The notes under the pieces were generated by a model, which did no database searches, was not told where the DNA came from, and worked only from the letters and a program-made list of their open reading frames with translations. From the NCBI RefSeq assembly GCF_000424065.1, contig NZ_AUJE01000002.1:62001-126000 (forward strand): a stretch of 64,000 nt of DNA, written 5' to 3'. Shown piece after piece: positions 16,082 to 25,964 of this stretch; positions within the stretch are counted from its first letter, which is position 1; each line of letters begins with the position of its first letter. The stretch comes from Selenomonas ruminantium subsp. ruminantium ATCC 12561. Its GTDB lineage: Bacteria; Bacillota; Negativicutes; Selenomonadales; Selenomonadaceae. The position numbers and the translations under genes are program-made.

Positions 16082-18130
16082 TCAGATGCCCATCTCGATA
16101 TTGTGGATAATCGTGGTCAGTTTTTCCATTTCTGCACTGGTGCGTTCGTTGATGGCATCCAGTGCTTTGATGGACTGGGTCGATTTTTGGATATGGGTGA
16201 TACCTTCGTTGAGGTTTTTGTGCAGTTCCTTCATCTGCTTCGCGAAGTTGGCATCGAAATCGTTGATGCGTTCTTCAAAGTCCTTGTTATCGGCCAGAAT
16301 CTTGTTGATTTCGTTGACGTCATGGATAAGGGAACTGATAGCGTCATCGGAAACATGAACATTGGTCTGGGTGTTTTCAGCCAGCTTGCGTACTTCCTGA
16401 GCCACAACGGAGAAGCCGCGGCCTGCCTCGCCTGCGCGGGCGGCCTCGATAGCGGCGTTGAGGGACAGGAGGTTGGTCTGGGCGGCAATCTCGTTGATGA
16501 GCTTCATGACATCGTTGATTTTCTGGGTGCTCTGGGAGAGCATATCCAGTTTCGGGGTGATTTCCCGGTTGCGGTCAGTCAGCTGGTTAAAGAGGCCGTT
16601 CTGCTCGTCAATGCCGCTGGACAGCTGCTTGATGGCATTTTGAATCTGGTCGACATCCGTGGACATACGCATGATGGTCTTGACGATATCCGGCATTTTG
16701 GACTGATAGTCCTGGAACATATCAATAAGGTTGTCTTTTAGTCTTTCAGTGTGTTTTTGCCGCTCAATGATACGGTTGAAGAAGAACGCATGACAGTTGG
16801 AGTAAATATGGGCGAAGTTGTCGATGTAAGCATCGGAGAAGTGGGTTCCTTCAGGCACATGATAGAAGACGATGGCCGTCAGGGTTTCGTTTACATGCAG
16901 CCCGGAAATTTCGCCAAAGCTGGAAAAACCAGCTACGGGAATGTCTTTGAACTCGTCAATATGCGTGATTTCGTCCGGATAACCTAAACGGCGGAGAATG
17001 CAGTCGTTTAAGATTGCGCCGATGGGGTGGGGTTTGTTTTTGCTGAATTCGCGCAAATCCCGGGATAAGGTCTGTGACAGGGATACGCGCTTCATCAGGT
17101 GCAGGCGTTCGCCTGTGACCACATCGCAGAAGAAATTGATGCGGTTGTTGGCTTCATCGAAACCGGAAAGTGTACGAATGTAATCTTCACCATTTACATC
17201 GGTAGCAAAGGTATAACCCTGCATACAATCCTGTACTTCGCTTACGGTCTGTACATGGAAATAGTCTTTCAGGGCATCGATAATCGGAACTTCGCCTTTT
17301 GGCCCTTCAACGGTTTCGATATAGCGCAGGGCACTGTTGGCACTGCCGACAGTCACCGATTTATCTGTCCGTTCAACAGCCTGAGATTTCAGAATGCCAT
17401 AGCGGTATTCTTTGCTCAGGCGGCAGATAATGATGATGGCGTGATTTTCCAGGCAGGTATTGTCATCGTAGATATAGGTATGGGCAAAATCCAGATTGCC
17501 GGCGGAACTGCCGCCGATAAAGGGAATGGGGAATTGTCCGGAGGCGTACAAAGCCTGTGATACGAAGGTTTCACAGCTGGATACGCCATCGATATAAACC
17601 ATGGCAAAAGTATGGTTTACACTTAAACGGAAGGGCGGACGATGCTTGTCGATTTCCTTGCGAATAGCGTCTACGCGGTCGTTGACAGTCATGCTTACCG
17701 TGCCGCTGCGCAGGTCTTCATTGGGCAGCGGAATATGCATGGTAAAGGTTTGTTCAAGCATGCGCTTGGAGAAAGACTGCAATAATACTCTGCCACGACG
17801 TTCAGGTGCGTCACAGTACAGCGTATGACTGCCCTGTGGACGGCAAAGTTCACCGGAAGTCGTCATGAGCAGCAGCTTGGCAGAGGACGGAATTTCGGTC
17901 TTAATCAGGCGGGCAACTTCCGGGACATCCAAATCCGGGGAAACAAAGCCAATAATCATAGACGGGCCGCCAGCCACATCGACCAGTTCTTTCAGGCGCA
18001 GGGCGGTCAGTTCGCTTTTGGCCAGATATGCTGTCTTGATATCGGGAAGGTCAGTGGCTGCCGGAACAGCAGTGGGTGCAGCCGGCGCAGCTGCTTCGGC
18101 CCTTTTGGGCGTTTCGAATAGTTTGAACAT
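16082..18130 (-). CDS. Soluble methyl-accepting chemotaxis protein with FIST sensor domain
   Basis: 682 residues with no transmembrane segment, so a cytoplasmic receptor. After an Ala/Pro-rich N-terminus (about residues 10-28), FIST_N spans roughly 45-250 and FIST_C roughly 260-420 ([28 protein letters not shown]). The C-terminal part is an MCP signalling domain whose hairpin tip reads [20 protein letters not shown] followed by [23 protein letters not shown] domains are thought to bind small ligands such as amino acids. It would signal through CheA/CheW to flagella; no che genes are in the window. It stands alone between two terminator- or promoter-like elements. Confidence 0.9.
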   Translation of the reverse strand: MFKLFETPKRAEAAAPAAPTAVPAATDLPDIKTAYLAKSELTALRLKELVDVAGGPSMIIGFVSPDLDVPEVARLIKTEIPSSAKLLLMTTSGELCRPQGSHTLYCDAPERRGRVLLQSFSKRMLEQTFTMHIPLPNEDLRSGTVSMTVNDRVDAIRKEIDKHRPPFRLSVNHTFAMVYIDGVSSCETFVSQALYASGQFPIPFIGGSSAGNLDFAHTYIYDDNTCLENHAIIIICRLSKEYRYGILKSQAVERTDKSVTVGSANSALRYIETVEGPKGEVPIIDALKDYFHVQTVSEVQDCMQGYTFATDVNGEDYIRTLSGFDEANNRINFFCDVVTGERLHLMKRVSLSQTLSRDLREFSKNKPHPIGAILNDCILRRLGYPDEITHIDEFKDIPVAGFSSFGEISGLHVNETLTAIVFYHVPEGTHFSDAYIDNFAHIYSNCHAFFFNRIIERQKHTERLKDNLIDMFQDYQSKMPDIVKTIMRMSTDVDQIQNAIKQLSSGIDEQNGLFNQLTDRNREITPKLDMLSQSTQKINDVMKLINEIAAQTNLLSLNAAIEAARAGEAGRGFSVVAQEVRKLAENTQTNVHVSDDAISSLIHDVNEINKILADNKDFEERINDFDANFAKQMKELHKNLNEGITHIQKSTQSIKALDAINERTSAEMEKLTTIIHNIEMGI

Positions 18131-18198
18131 GTATAAACACCTCTCAAATTTAATCAGTATCCCATATCCATAAATCCATTTGTTTGTTCTATTCGTGT

Positions 18199-18228
18199 TT
18201 TATAGCGAAATTCCTTCTTTATACTCAA
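18199..18228 (-). promoter_or_regulatory. Possible promoter for the chemoreceptor gene
   Basis: On the minus strand TTGAGT and TATAAA are 18 bases apart, about 70 bases before the ATG. The -35 box overlaps the mutY stop codon. No sigma-28-type sequence is obvious. Confidence 0.4.
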
Positions 18229-19322
18229 TATATTTCGGATAAATAATAATGGAATGCTGAAGGCAAGCTGTATTTTTCAGTTAATTCGGCTGGTGTAACC
18301 CAGGTAAAGGGCAGAGTATTTTCCTGCAGGAGATGGTCAGAAGGTGGTGTGAGTTCTATCCGCCAGCCGGAAAGATGCCATTCGATATGGGAAAAGACAT
18401 GTTTGGCTGTCGGCAGTTTTTGTATATGCTTAACCGACAGACCCTGCGTTTGCAGCCATTCGTTTACGGCTGTTTTGTCAAGTTTTCCCTCGATGTTGGG
18501 AAATTCCCAAAGGCCTGCCAAAAGTCCTTTTGGTGGGCGTTTATGCAGGGCCACGGTATCTCCCTGCATCAGCAGGAGAATTGTGCGGTTTTCGCGGCGG
18601 CGTTTTTGTGGAGAGCTTTTGCGGGGCAGTTCCTGCTCCAGTCCCTCGGCATGGGCAAGGCAGATTTTTTCCAAGGGACAGCAGGGACAATGGGGCGTGC
18701 CTTTAGGCAGGCAGATGGTGGCGCCTAAATCCATAAAGGCCTGATTGAGGTCTCCGGCGGTTTCGCCTTGTGGGTAATGGGGGAGAAGGGCCTGTTCCAT
18801 ACTGTTTTTGGTCGCGGGCAAGGCGATGTCAGCAGTAGAGGCAAGGGCGCGGGAGATTACCCGCAGTACATTGCCGTCAACGGCAGGCCAGGGCTGGCCA
18901 AAGGCGATGGAGCCGATGGCGCTGGCGGTATAGCGACCGATGCCGGGGAGAGCCAGCAAGGCTTTGAAATCCTGCGGAATTTTGCCGTTATGTTCCTGAC
19001 AAATAATCGTGGCGGCTTTTTTGAGGTTGCGTGCGCGTGAGTAATAGCCCAGTCCTTGCCAGAGTTTCATAAGGGCATCATCATCGCAGGCAGCAAGTGA
19101 CGCGATATCCGGCAGGGCGGCGAGGAAGCGTTCGTAATAGGGAATCACGGCGCTGGCTCGGGTCTGCTGCAGCATGATTTCCGACAGCCAGGTGTGATAA
19201 GGCGTGGGGGACTTTCGCCAGGGAAGTTCCCGCAGGTCAGACTGGCTGCGGTACCAGCCGGGAAGTTTTTGCAGTATCTCCGGGATAAGTTCAGTATGCG
19301 GAAGCGTAATCGTCTGTGGCAA
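18225..19322 (-). CDS. mutY: A/G-specific adenine glycosylase
   Basis: DNA repair enzyme removing adenine opposite 8-oxoguanine. The catalytic glutamate is in WLSEIMLQQTRA, the helix-hairpin-helix is LPGIGRYTASAIGSIAFG and the catalytic aspartate lies in PAVDGNVLRVI. A [4Fe-4S] cluster is formed by C-x6-C-x2-C-x5-C in CLPKGTPHCPCCPLEKIC. The C-terminal 120 residues are the NUDIX-like 8-oxoG recognition domain. 365 residues is normal length. Confidence 0.93.
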   Translation of the reverse strand: MPQTITLPHTELIPEILQKLPGWYRSQSDLRELPWRKSPTPYHTWLSEIMLQQTRASAVIPYYERFLAALPDIASLAACDDDALMKLWQGLGYYSRARNLKKAATIICQEHNGKIPQDFKALLALPGIGRYTASAIGSIAFGQPWPAVDGNVLRVISRALASTADIALPATKNSMEQALLPHYPQGETAGDLNQAFMDLGATICLPKGTPHCPCCPLEKICLAHAEGLEQELPRKSSPQKRRRENRTILLLMQGDTVALHKRPPKGLLAGLWEFPNIEGKLDKTAVNEWLQTQGLSVKHIQKLPTAKHVFSHIEWHLSGWRIELTPPSDHLLQENTLPFTWVTPAELTEKYSLPSAFHYYLSEIY

Positions 19323-19685
19323 GATAATGTCCTTTCTGCGTCAATAACAATCTTTTTCCTAGTGGGGCTAATTGTATCATGCGCGCTGTAAACCTTGCAA
19401 GCTAGTGTCATGTATATAATTTTCAAAAAAAAGTAACAAGAAAAACTTTTTAATTCTCTGTGAAAGACAAATGTATAATATAATCGTCATGTAAAACTGC
19501 TTGTGTATGTTTATGGTGGAAGAAAATCTCGAAAATACACAAATAAGATTAAAAAAGTTACATAATGGTGTTGACAAAAATATCTATTCGCGCAATAATG
19601 TATACATATTTACAACTTTACATATTGAATGGACAGCTTAAACGTGTTATGATGTTTTTGTGTGAAAAACAAGGGGGATTGCAGG
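19323..19685. other. Intergenic region between mutY and ilvN
   Basis: About 360 AT-rich bases between divergent genes. Apart from the ilvN promoter at 19571 I see no open gene and no T-box or obvious leader peptide rich in Leu/Ile/Val codons. A TATAAT-like box also occurs near 19472 but without a good partner. Confidence 0.5.
19571..19599 (+). promoter_or_regulatory. Promoter of the ilv-leu operon
   Basis: Consensus TTGACA at 19571, 17 bases, then AATAAT at 19594. The leader to the ilvN start is about 80 bases and includes the AAGGGGG ribosome site. Confidence 0.65.
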
Positions 19686-20216
19686 ATGAAACATGTCTTG
19701 TCTGTGTTTGTGGAAAATCAGACTGGTGTGCTGGTCCGGGTTGTAAGTATGTTTTCCAGACGCGAATTCAATATCGACAGTCTCGCAGTTGGCGTGACGG
19801 AGAAAGAAGGGTATTCCCGCATCACGGTTGTTGTACACGGCGATGAAAATCTCATTGAGCAGATGATTAAACAGCTGGAGAAAATGCCGGTGGTGCAAGC
19901 CGTACAGCGTTTGGATGAGAAAAATGCAGTCTGCCGGGGGATGACGCTGATCAAGGTCAGGGCAAATGACACGAATCGTCTGGATGTTCTGAAGATGGCG
20001 GAACTTTTCCGCGCCCATGTCGTGGATGTGGACAGTTCCATGGTTATCTTCGAGCTGACAGGCAGTGATGACAAGGTGACGGCGTTCTTGAATCTCATCA
20101 AGCCGTATGGTATCGCCGAGGTCATTCGCACTGGTCTTATCGCGCTGGAACGCGGTGAGCATACTATTTATGAACATTGTGAGGAGAGAGAGTATTATGG
20201 CAAAAACTTATTATGA
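19686..20216 (+). CDS. ilvN: Acetolactate synthase small (regulatory) subunit
   Basis: Regulatory subunit of acetolactate synthase, conferring valine feedback control on IlvB. The N-terminal ACT domain is clear: [34 protein letters not shown] and [12 protein letters not shown]. At 176 residues it is of the long (IlvH-type) class. I chose the ATG at 19686 because family proteins start MKH/MKR here; a GTG 24 bases upstream is in frame but lies before the ribosome site. It overlaps ilvC by 20 bases, and its catalytic partner ilvB is the last gene of the operon rather than its direct neighbour. Confidence 0.9.
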   Translation: MKHVLSVFVENQTGVLVRVVSMFSRREFNIDSLAVGVTEKEGYSRITVVVHGDENLIEQMIKQLEKMPVVQAVQRLDEKNAVCRGMTLIKVRANDTNRLDVLKMAELFRAHVVDVDSSMVIFELTGSDDKVTAFLNLIKPYGIAEVIRTGLIALERGEHTIYEHCEEREYYGKNLL

Positions 20217-21213
20217 TCAGGATGCAAATTGGGAAGTTCTTAATGGCAAGAAAGTGGCAATCATTGGTTATGGCAGCCAGGGCCATGCACATGCTCTGAA
20301 CCTCAAAGAGAGTGGCGTTGATGTTGTGGTCGGGCTCTATGAAGGTTCCAAGTCCAAGAAAGTTGCTGAAGAACATGGCCTGACGGTTAAAAATGTTGCT
20401 GATGCAGTAAAAGAAGCAGATATCACGATGGTTCTGATTCCGGATGAGAAGCAGTCCGATGTCTATAAAAATGAGATTGCGCCGAACCTGAAGGATGGCA
20501 GTGCTCTCGCTTTTGCACATGGCTTTAATATTCACTACCAGCAGATTGTTCCGCCCGCTAATGTGGACGTGTTCATGGTGGCTCCGAAAGGCCCCGGTCA
20601 TCTCGTTCGCCGTACGTATACGGAAGGTTCCGGTGTTCCGGCTGTATTCGCTGTTTATCAGGATGCTTCCGGCAAGTGCTTTGACCTCGCTCTGGCCTAT
20701 GCCAAAGGTCTTGGCGCTACGCGTTCCGGTGTTCTGCAGACGACCTTCCGCGATGAAACGGAAGAAGACCTGTTCGGTGAACAGGCTGTTCTTTGCGGCG
20801 GCGTTTGCCAGCTGATGCAGACGGGCTTCGAAGTGCTCGTTGAAGCCGGTTATCCGCCCGAAATGGCTTACTTTGAATGCTTCCATGAGATGAAACTCAT
20901 CGTTGACCTCTGCTATGAAGGTGGTTTCACGAAGATGCGCAAGTCCATCTCCGATACGGCTGAATATGGCGACTACATGGTAGGCCCGCGTATCATCACG
21001 GAAGAAACCAAGAAGGAAATGAAGAAAGTCCTGAAAGAAATCCAGGATGGTACCTTTGCCCGCAACTGGCTGCTTGAAAACCGTGCAGCTGGCCGTGCAA
21101 ACTTCATGGCTCAGCGCCGTCTGCATGCTGAACATCAGATTGAGAAGGTCGGCAAGGATCTCCGTAATATGATGCCGTGGCTCAAGGGCGCTGATGATTT
21201 GGCTAAAGACTAA
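20197..21213 (+). CDS. ilvC: Ketol-acid reductoisomerase
   Basis: Isomerises and reduces acetolactate or acetohydroxybutyrate with [24 protein letters not shown] is the nucleotide site, with [14 protein letters not shown] as the cofactor-specificity loop; the knotted C-terminal domain shows [26 protein letters not shown] and the metal ligands therein. 338 residues is class I size. The true start is the ATG at 20197 behind GAGGAGAGAG, inside the end of ilvN, so the two are translationally coupled. Confidence 0.95.
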   Translation: MAKTYYDQDANWEVLNGKKVAIIGYGSQGHAHALNLKESGVDVVVGLYEGSKSKKVAEEHGLTVKNVADAVKEADITMVLIPDEKQSDVYKNEIAPNLKDGSALAFAHGFNIHYQQIVPPANVDVFMVAPKGPGHLVRRTYTEGSGVPAVFAVYQDASGKCFDLALAYAKGLGATRSGVLQTTFRDETEEDLFGEQAVLCGGVCQLMQTGFEVLVEAGYPPEMAYFECFHEMKLIVDLCYEGGFTKMRKSISDTAEYGDYMVGPRIITEETKKEMKKVLKEIQDGTFARNWLLENRAAGRANFMAQRRLHAEHQIEKVGKDLRNMMPWLKGADDLAKD

Positions 21214-21279
21214 TATGAAACTCCTGAAAAGCAGGAATATATCCATTTAAGTCGAATGTTTTAATTAAACAGTTGTGAG

Positions 21280-21316
21280 AAGCCTTCCCCTTCCACCTAA
21301 CGGGAAGGCTTTTCTT
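21280..21316 (+). terminator. Terminator or attenuator between ilvC and leuC
   Basis: AAGCCTTCCC / GGGAAGGCTT, 10-bp stem with 12-base loop, then TTCTTG. It lies 67 bases after ilvC and 24 before leuC. It may reduce expression of leuCDB-ilvB relative to ilvNC. Confidence 0.75.
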
Positions 21317-21339
21317 GTAGAAAACGGGAGAGTGAGAGC

Positions 21340-22602
21340 ATGGGTATGACGATGAGCGAGAAGATTCTCGCCAAACATGCAGGGCTGGAACGCGTGGAAG
21401 CGGGCCAGCTTGTGACCTGTAAACTGGATATGGTGCTGGCCAACGATATTACGGCGCCGCCGTCCATCAAAATCTTTGAAAGCATTGGCCGTCCGGTCTT
21501 TGACAATGAAAAAATCGCCTTGGTGCCCGACCATTTTCAGCCGGCCAAGGATATCAAGTCCGCAGAATTGGCGAAAATCGTGCGGGATTTTGCGGTCAAG
21601 CATAAGATTGTGCATTACTTCGAGCAGGGGCGTGTGGGCATTGAGCACGTTATCCTGCCGGAACAGGGGATTGTGGCACCGGGCATGTTGACCATTGGCG
21701 CGGATTCCCATACCTGCACCTATGGTGCAGTCAACGGCTTTGCCACGGGCGTAGGTTCCACGGATTTGGGGGCGGCCATGGCTACGGGCGAAGCCTGGTT
21801 CAAGGTGCCGCAGGCCATTAAGGTCGAACTTACAGGCTCGAAGCCTGCCGGTATCAGCGGCAAGGATGTTATCCTGACGCTGATTGGCCAAATCGGCGTG
21901 GATGGAGCGCTGTATAAATCGCTGGAATTTGCCGGCGAGGGTGTGAAGTCGCTGACCATGACGGACAGGCTCACGATTTCCAATATGGCGATTGAAGCCG
22001 GCGGCAAGGCAGGCATCTTCCCCTATGATGAAATCACGGCTGCATACGTCAAAGACCGCGTAAAGAAGCCGTTTGAACCAGTGGCCGCTGATGATGATGC
22101 GGTTTATTGTCAGGTTGTGGAGATTAATCTTTCGGAGTTGAAGCCGGTTGTGGCGTTCCCGCATCTGCCGGGCAATACCAAGCGGGTTGAGGATATCAAA
22201 GAACCGATTGCCATTCAGCAGGTAATTATCGGTTCCTGCACCAATGGCCGTCTGGAAGATTTGCAGATTGCCGCTGAAGTGTTCAAGGGGCATAAAGTCG
22301 CTGATGGTGTGCGCTGCATTGTGATTCCCGGCAGTCCGGCGGTGTATAAAGAAGCCATGAAGCTGGGCTATATTGACACCTTTATTGATGCGGACTGTGC
22401 GGTGTCCACGCCGACCTGCGGGCCGTGCTTAGGCGGTTATATGGGCATTATGGCGGCAGGCGAGAAATGCGTTTCCACGACCAACCGCAATTTCCGTGGC
22501 CGCATGGGGCATGTGGATAGTGAAGTTTACTTAGCTGGCCCTCATGTGGCGGCGGCAAGTGCAATCCTGGGCAGAATTGCCACGGCAGAGGAGGTTCAGT
22601 GA
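21340..22602 (+). CDS. leuC: 3-isopropylmalate dehydratase large subunit
   Basis: Aconitase-family subunit carrying a [4Fe-4S] cluster; with LeuD it converts 2- to 3-isopropylmalate. Seen are [20 protein letters not shown], the cysteine motifs [13 protein letters not shown] and [14 protein letters not shown], and [10 protein letters not shown]. At 420 residues it is the shorter HacA/archaeal-type form common in Firmicutes. The ATG at 21340 has GGGAG nine bases upstream. No leuA is present in this operon. Confidence 0.93.
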   Translation: MGMTMSEKILAKHAGLERVEAGQLVTCKLDMVLANDITAPPSIKIFESIGRPVFDNEKIALVPDHFQPAKDIKSAELAKIVRDFAVKHKIVHYFEQGRVGIEHVILPEQGIVAPGMLTIGADSHTCTYGAVNGFATGVGSTDLGAAMATGEAWFKVPQAIKVELTGSKPAGISGKDVILTLIGQIGVDGALYKSLEFAGEGVKSLTMTDRLTISNMAIEAGGKAGIFPYDEITAAYVKDRVKKPFEPVAADDDAVYCQVVEINLSELKPVVAFPHLPGNTKRVEDIKEPIAIQQVIIGSCTNGRLEDLQIAAEVFKGHKVADGVRCIVIPGSPAVYKEAMKLGYIDTFIDADCAVSTPTCGPCLGGYMGIMAAGEKCVSTTNRNFRGRMGHVDSEVYLAGPHVAAASAILGRIATAEEVQ

Positions 22603-22603
22603 T

Positions 22604-23092
22604 ATGAAGTTAGAAGGAAAAGTTTGGCGTTATGGGGATAATATCGATACGGACGTCATTATCCCCGCAAGATACTTGAATACTTTTGATCCCAAGGAAC
22701 TGGCCAGCCACTGCATGGTGGATATTGATGAGAGTTTTGCCGGTAATGTGCAGGAAGGCGATATCATGGTGGGCGGCCGCAACTTTGGCTGTGGTTCCTC
22801 CCGTGAGCATGCACCGGTAGCCATCAAGGCTTCGGGGATTCCCGTGGTCATTGCGGCCAGCTTTGCGCGGATTTTCTATCGCAATGGCATCAATATCGGC
22901 CTGCCTTTGCTCGAAATCGGTGATGATGTGGAAAAAATCCATGCCGATGATAAGTTGCAGGTGGATGTGACGACGGGCGAAATCAAGAATCTCACCACGG
23001 GTGATGTGTTCCATGCGCATCCCCTGCCGGGCTTTGTGCAGGAGATTGCCGAAGCAGGCGGTTTGATTGAATATATCAAAAAGAAAGGGTAA
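22604..23092 (+). CDS. leuD: 3-isopropylmalate dehydratase small subunit
   Basis: Swivel-domain partner of LeuC, 162 residues. The family pattern [16 protein letters not shown] is at the N-terminus and [15 protein letters not shown] marks the substrate-binding loop. The start at 22604 comes directly after the leuC stop; the longer frame upstream belongs to leuC sequence in another frame. Confidence 0.93.
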   Translation: MKLEGKVWRYGDNIDTDVIIPARYLNTFDPKELASHCMVDIDESFAGNVQEGDIMVGGRNFGCGSSREHAPVAIKASGIPVVIAASFARIFYRNGINIGLPLLEIGDDVEKIHADDKLQVDVTTGEIKNLTTGDVFHAHPLPGFVQEIAEAGGLIEYIKKKG

Positions 23093-23104
23093 GTGTGGTT
23101 ACTT

Positions 23105-24172
23105 ATGGCATATAATATTACGGTTATTCCCGGTGACGGCATTGGCAAGGAAATCACCGACAGCGCTGTGGAAGTGCTGAAAGCTGCGGATAAGAAATTC
23201 GGTTTGGGACTTAACTTTGCTTACCATGATGCCGGCGGAACGGCTTATGATAAATTCGGCACCCCTCTGCCGCAGGAAACCATTGATGCCTGCAAGGCGT
23301 CAGACGGCGTGTTGTTCGGCGCTGTGGGCGGCGATAAATGGGATAAGGTAGACCCGGCCAAGCGTCCGGAAAAGGCTATTTTGGGGCTGCGCAAGGAATT
23401 GGGGCTTTATGCCAATCTGCGTCCGGTCAAGGTAGCTGATGCACTTATTGAATATTCGCCGTTAAAACCGGAACTCGTGCGCGGAGCTGACCTCGTTATC
23501 GTCCGCGAACTTATCGGCGGCATTTACTTTGGCGAAAAATGCGAATCCGAACAGCATAATGGCGTGGAACGGGCCTGGGATTTGGAAAACTATTCCGTAC
23601 CCGAAGTGGAGCGCATTGCCAAACTCGCCTTTGAGACGGCCAAACTGCGCCGTGGCAAGGTGACGTCTGTTGACAAGTCAAATGTGCTGGCTACTTCCCG
23701 CCTTTGGCGTAGAACTGTGGAAAAAGTAGCCAAGGCTTATCCGGACGTGGAGTGCAATAATCTCTATGTGGATAACTGCGCTATGCAGATTGCCGTAAAG
23801 CCGACACAGTTTGATGTTATCGTGACGGGCAACCTCTTTGGCGATATTCTTTCCGATGAAGCGGCTGTGGTTGGTGGTTCCATCGGTATGCTGCCGTCTG
23901 CTTCCATTGGCGAATGTACGAGCCTCTATGAGCCGATTCATGGCAGTGCGCCGGATATTGCGGGCAAGGGCATTGCCAATCCGATTGGCACGATTCTGTC
24001 GGCGGCTATGCTGCTCAGGTATTCCTTGCATGAGGAAGCCGCAGCCGATGCCATTGAAGCGGCTGTGGACAAGGCGCTTGCCGAAGGTTATCGCACACCG
24101 GATTTGTGGAAGGACGGCTTTACCAAGGTCAATACCAGTGAAATGACCAAAATCATCAGCGAGAGGGTGTAA
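23105..24172 (+). CDS. leuB: 3-isopropylmalate dehydrogenase
   Basis: NAD-dependent oxidative decarboxylase of the leucine branch. ITVIPGDGIGKEI at the N-terminus, the arginine-containing LRKELGLYANLRPVK, IVRELIGGIYFGEK and the metal-site NLFGDILSDEAAVVGGSIG are diagnostic; GSAPDIAGKGIANPIGT binds NAD. About 355 residues. The ATG at 23105 is preferred by family alignment, though a GTG at 23093 sits closer to the AGAAAGGG ribosome site. Confidence 0.94.
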   Translation: MAYNITVIPGDGIGKEITDSAVEVLKAADKKFGLGLNFAYHDAGGTAYDKFGTPLPQETIDACKASDGVLFGAVGGDKWDKVDPAKRPEKAILGLRKELGLYANLRPVKVADALIEYSPLKPELVRGADLVIVRELIGGIYFGEKCESEQHNGVERAWDLENYSVPEVERIAKLAFETAKLRRGKVTSVDKSNVLATSRLWRRTVEKVAKAYPDVECNNLYVDNCAMQIAVKPTQFDVIVTGNLFGDILSDEAAVVGGSIGMLPSASIGECTSLYEPIHGSAPDIAGKGIANPIGTILSAAMLLRYSLHEEAAADAIEAAVDKALAEGYRTPDLWKDGFTKVNTSEMTKIISERV

Positions 24173-24174
24173 TT

Positions 24175-25839
24175 ATGAACGGAGCACAGGCAGTCGTAGC
24201 ATGTTTAAAAGAACAGGGCGTCGATACGGTGTTTGGCTATCCCGGGGGGATGATACTGCCTTTATACGACGCTTTATATGATAGCAAGGAGATAAAGCAG
24301 GTTCTCGTGACCCACGAGCAAAATGCCGCCCACGCCGCTGACGGCTATGCCCGTGCTTCGGGAAAAGTTGGCGTCTGTATCGCAACTTCCGGCCCGGGAG
24401 CCACGAACCTCGTGACAGGTTTGGCTACGGCCTTTATGGATTCCATTCCGGTGGTGGCCATTACCGGACAGGTGGACACGGCGCTATTGGGCCGCGATGC
24501 CTTTCAGGAAACGGATATCCTCGATGTGACCATGCCGATTACCAAGCACAACTACAAGGTAAAAGACGCTAAGATTTTGGTGGACACGATTAGAGAGGCC
24601 TTTGCCTTGGCGAAAAAAGGCCGCCCCGGCCCGGTGCTTGTGGATGTGCCGCGTGATTTGTTCTTTGAGGAGGTTGCTTGGCAAGAGGCCGTAGAAGAAA
24701 CGAAAAAAGCGGGCAAGCCGGATGCGGATTTTCTGATTTGTGCCGCGGAAGCTGCCCATGAAATCGTCAAGGCGCAGAAACCGGTGGTCATTGTCGGCGG
24801 TGGTGTCATTTCGGCAGGAGCAACGGCTGAAGTTACGGCCTTTGTGGAAAAATATCATCTACCGGTGGCCCATACCCTGATGGGCCTGGGGGCTATCCCT
24901 AGAGAACACCCGCAGTCCCTGGGCTTTGCCGGTATGCATGGCGAAAAAGCCGCCAATCATGCTGTGGCGGCGGCAGATTTAATCATTGCCATTGGCAGCC
25001 GCTTTGGTGACCGTCAGACGGGCAATGTCAAGAAGTACACGCAGGATACGAAATTTATCCATATCGATATTGACCCTGCTGAGATTGACAAGAATATCGG
25101 CAACAGCCTGGGGCTGGCTGGCGATATGAAGGTTATTTTGAGCTTGCTGATGAAGCAGGAGACCACGGGGAATCTGGACGAATGGTGGCAGCAGATTCAG
25201 GGCTGGCAGGAGACTTATGATTATGACTACCATGTGAATCGGCTGACAGTTCCCTGGGCTTTGCATCAGGTGGCGAAAAACACCAAGGGCAAGCCTTATG
25301 CCTTTGCGACGGATGTGGGTCAGCATCAGATGTGGGCGGCTCTGCATCTGCGCATTGAAGAACCGCGCACCTGGCTGACTTCGGGCGGACTGGGCACGAT
25401 GGGCTTTGGCCTGCCGGCGGCGATGGGGGCGCAGATGTATTACGGTGACAGTCGGCGCGTCATCCATGTGGCTGGTGATGGCGGCATCAAGATGACGGGC
25501 AATGAGTTCTATACAATCGCCCGCCTGCAGCTGCCGGTGATTTCCCTGATTGTCAACAATACCAGCCTGGGCATGATTCGCCAGCTGCAGAAGGTCATGT
25601 ATCAGGAACGCTATATTGCCTGCGAGTTTGACTATCAGATGGATTATGCCGCCTATGCGGGCAGTTTTGGTATCAAGGCCGAAACGGTTTCCACGCAGGA
25701 GGAATTTGCCGAAGCACTGAAGCGGGCGTTGGAGGATAAAGACCATCCACGGGTTATTGTCCTCAATGTATGGCGCAGCTTTGTGGAGCCCATGATTAAA
25801 GGCGGGGCGCGCATTGATGAATTCGTCGAGTTTAAGTAA
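24175..25839 (+). CDS. ilvB: Acetolactate synthase large (catalytic) subunit
   Basis: Thiamine-diphosphate enzyme making acetolactate or acetohydroxybutyrate. The catalytic glutamate is in [22 protein letters not shown]-domain FGDRQTG and the ThDP motif [12 protein letters not shown] with [10 protein letters not shown] are present. 554 residues is normal. It starts two bases after leuB behind GAGAGGG and is the final gene of the operon, well separated from its regulatory subunit ilvN at the front. Confidence 0.92.
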   Translation: MNGAQAVVACLKEQGVDTVFGYPGGMILPLYDALYDSKEIKQVLVTHEQNAAHAADGYARASGKVGVCIATSGPGATNLVTGLATAFMDSIPVVAITGQVDTALLGRDAFQETDILDVTMPITKHNYKVKDAKILVDTIREAFALAKKGRPGPVLVDVPRDLFFEEVAWQEAVEETKKAGKPDADFLICAAEAAHEIVKAQKPVVIVGGGVISAGATAEVTAFVEKYHLPVAHTLMGLGAIPREHPQSLGFAGMHGEKAANHAVAAADLIIAIGSRFGDRQTGNVKKYTQDTKFIHIDIDPAEIDKNIGNSLGLAGDMKVILSLLMKQETTGNLDEWWQQIQGWQETYDYDYHVNRLTVPWALHQVAKNTKGKPYAFATDVGQHQMWAALHLRIEEPRTWLTSGGLGTMGFGLPAAMGAQMYYGDSRRVIHVAGDGGIKMTGNEFYTIARLQLPVISLIVNNTSLGMIRQLQKVMYQERYIACEFDYQMDYAAYAGSFGIKAETVSTQEEFAEALKRALEDKDHPRVIVLNVWRSFVEPMIKGGARIDEFVEFK

Positions 25840-25900
25840 TCTTGCGATGGCCCGGCAAATGGTATATACTTGTGGTAAGCAATACAGTTGCATATAAGCA

Positions 25901-25927
25901 AAGGGGCTGAAAAGCCCCTTTCTTTTT
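25901..25927 (+). terminator. Terminator of the ilv-leu operon
   Basis: AAGGGGCT GAAA AGCCCCTT followed by TCTTTTT: an 8-bp GC-rich stem with a tetraloop and a T run. Confidence 0.92.
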
Positions 25928-25964
25928 GCAGGATAACCATTGACGTGTAGGAAAGGGCAAGGTT

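Noticed and set aside
16046-16741. 231-codon plus-strand frame under the chemoreceptor
   Set aside because: Lies opposite the MCP signalling domain; repeated hydrophobic pattern is a mirror of its coiled coil.
19323-19685. T-box or leucine-type attenuator ahead of ilvN
   Set aside because: No T-box sequence, no leader peptide with runs of Leu/Ile/Val codons and no terminator hairpin before ilvN were seen.
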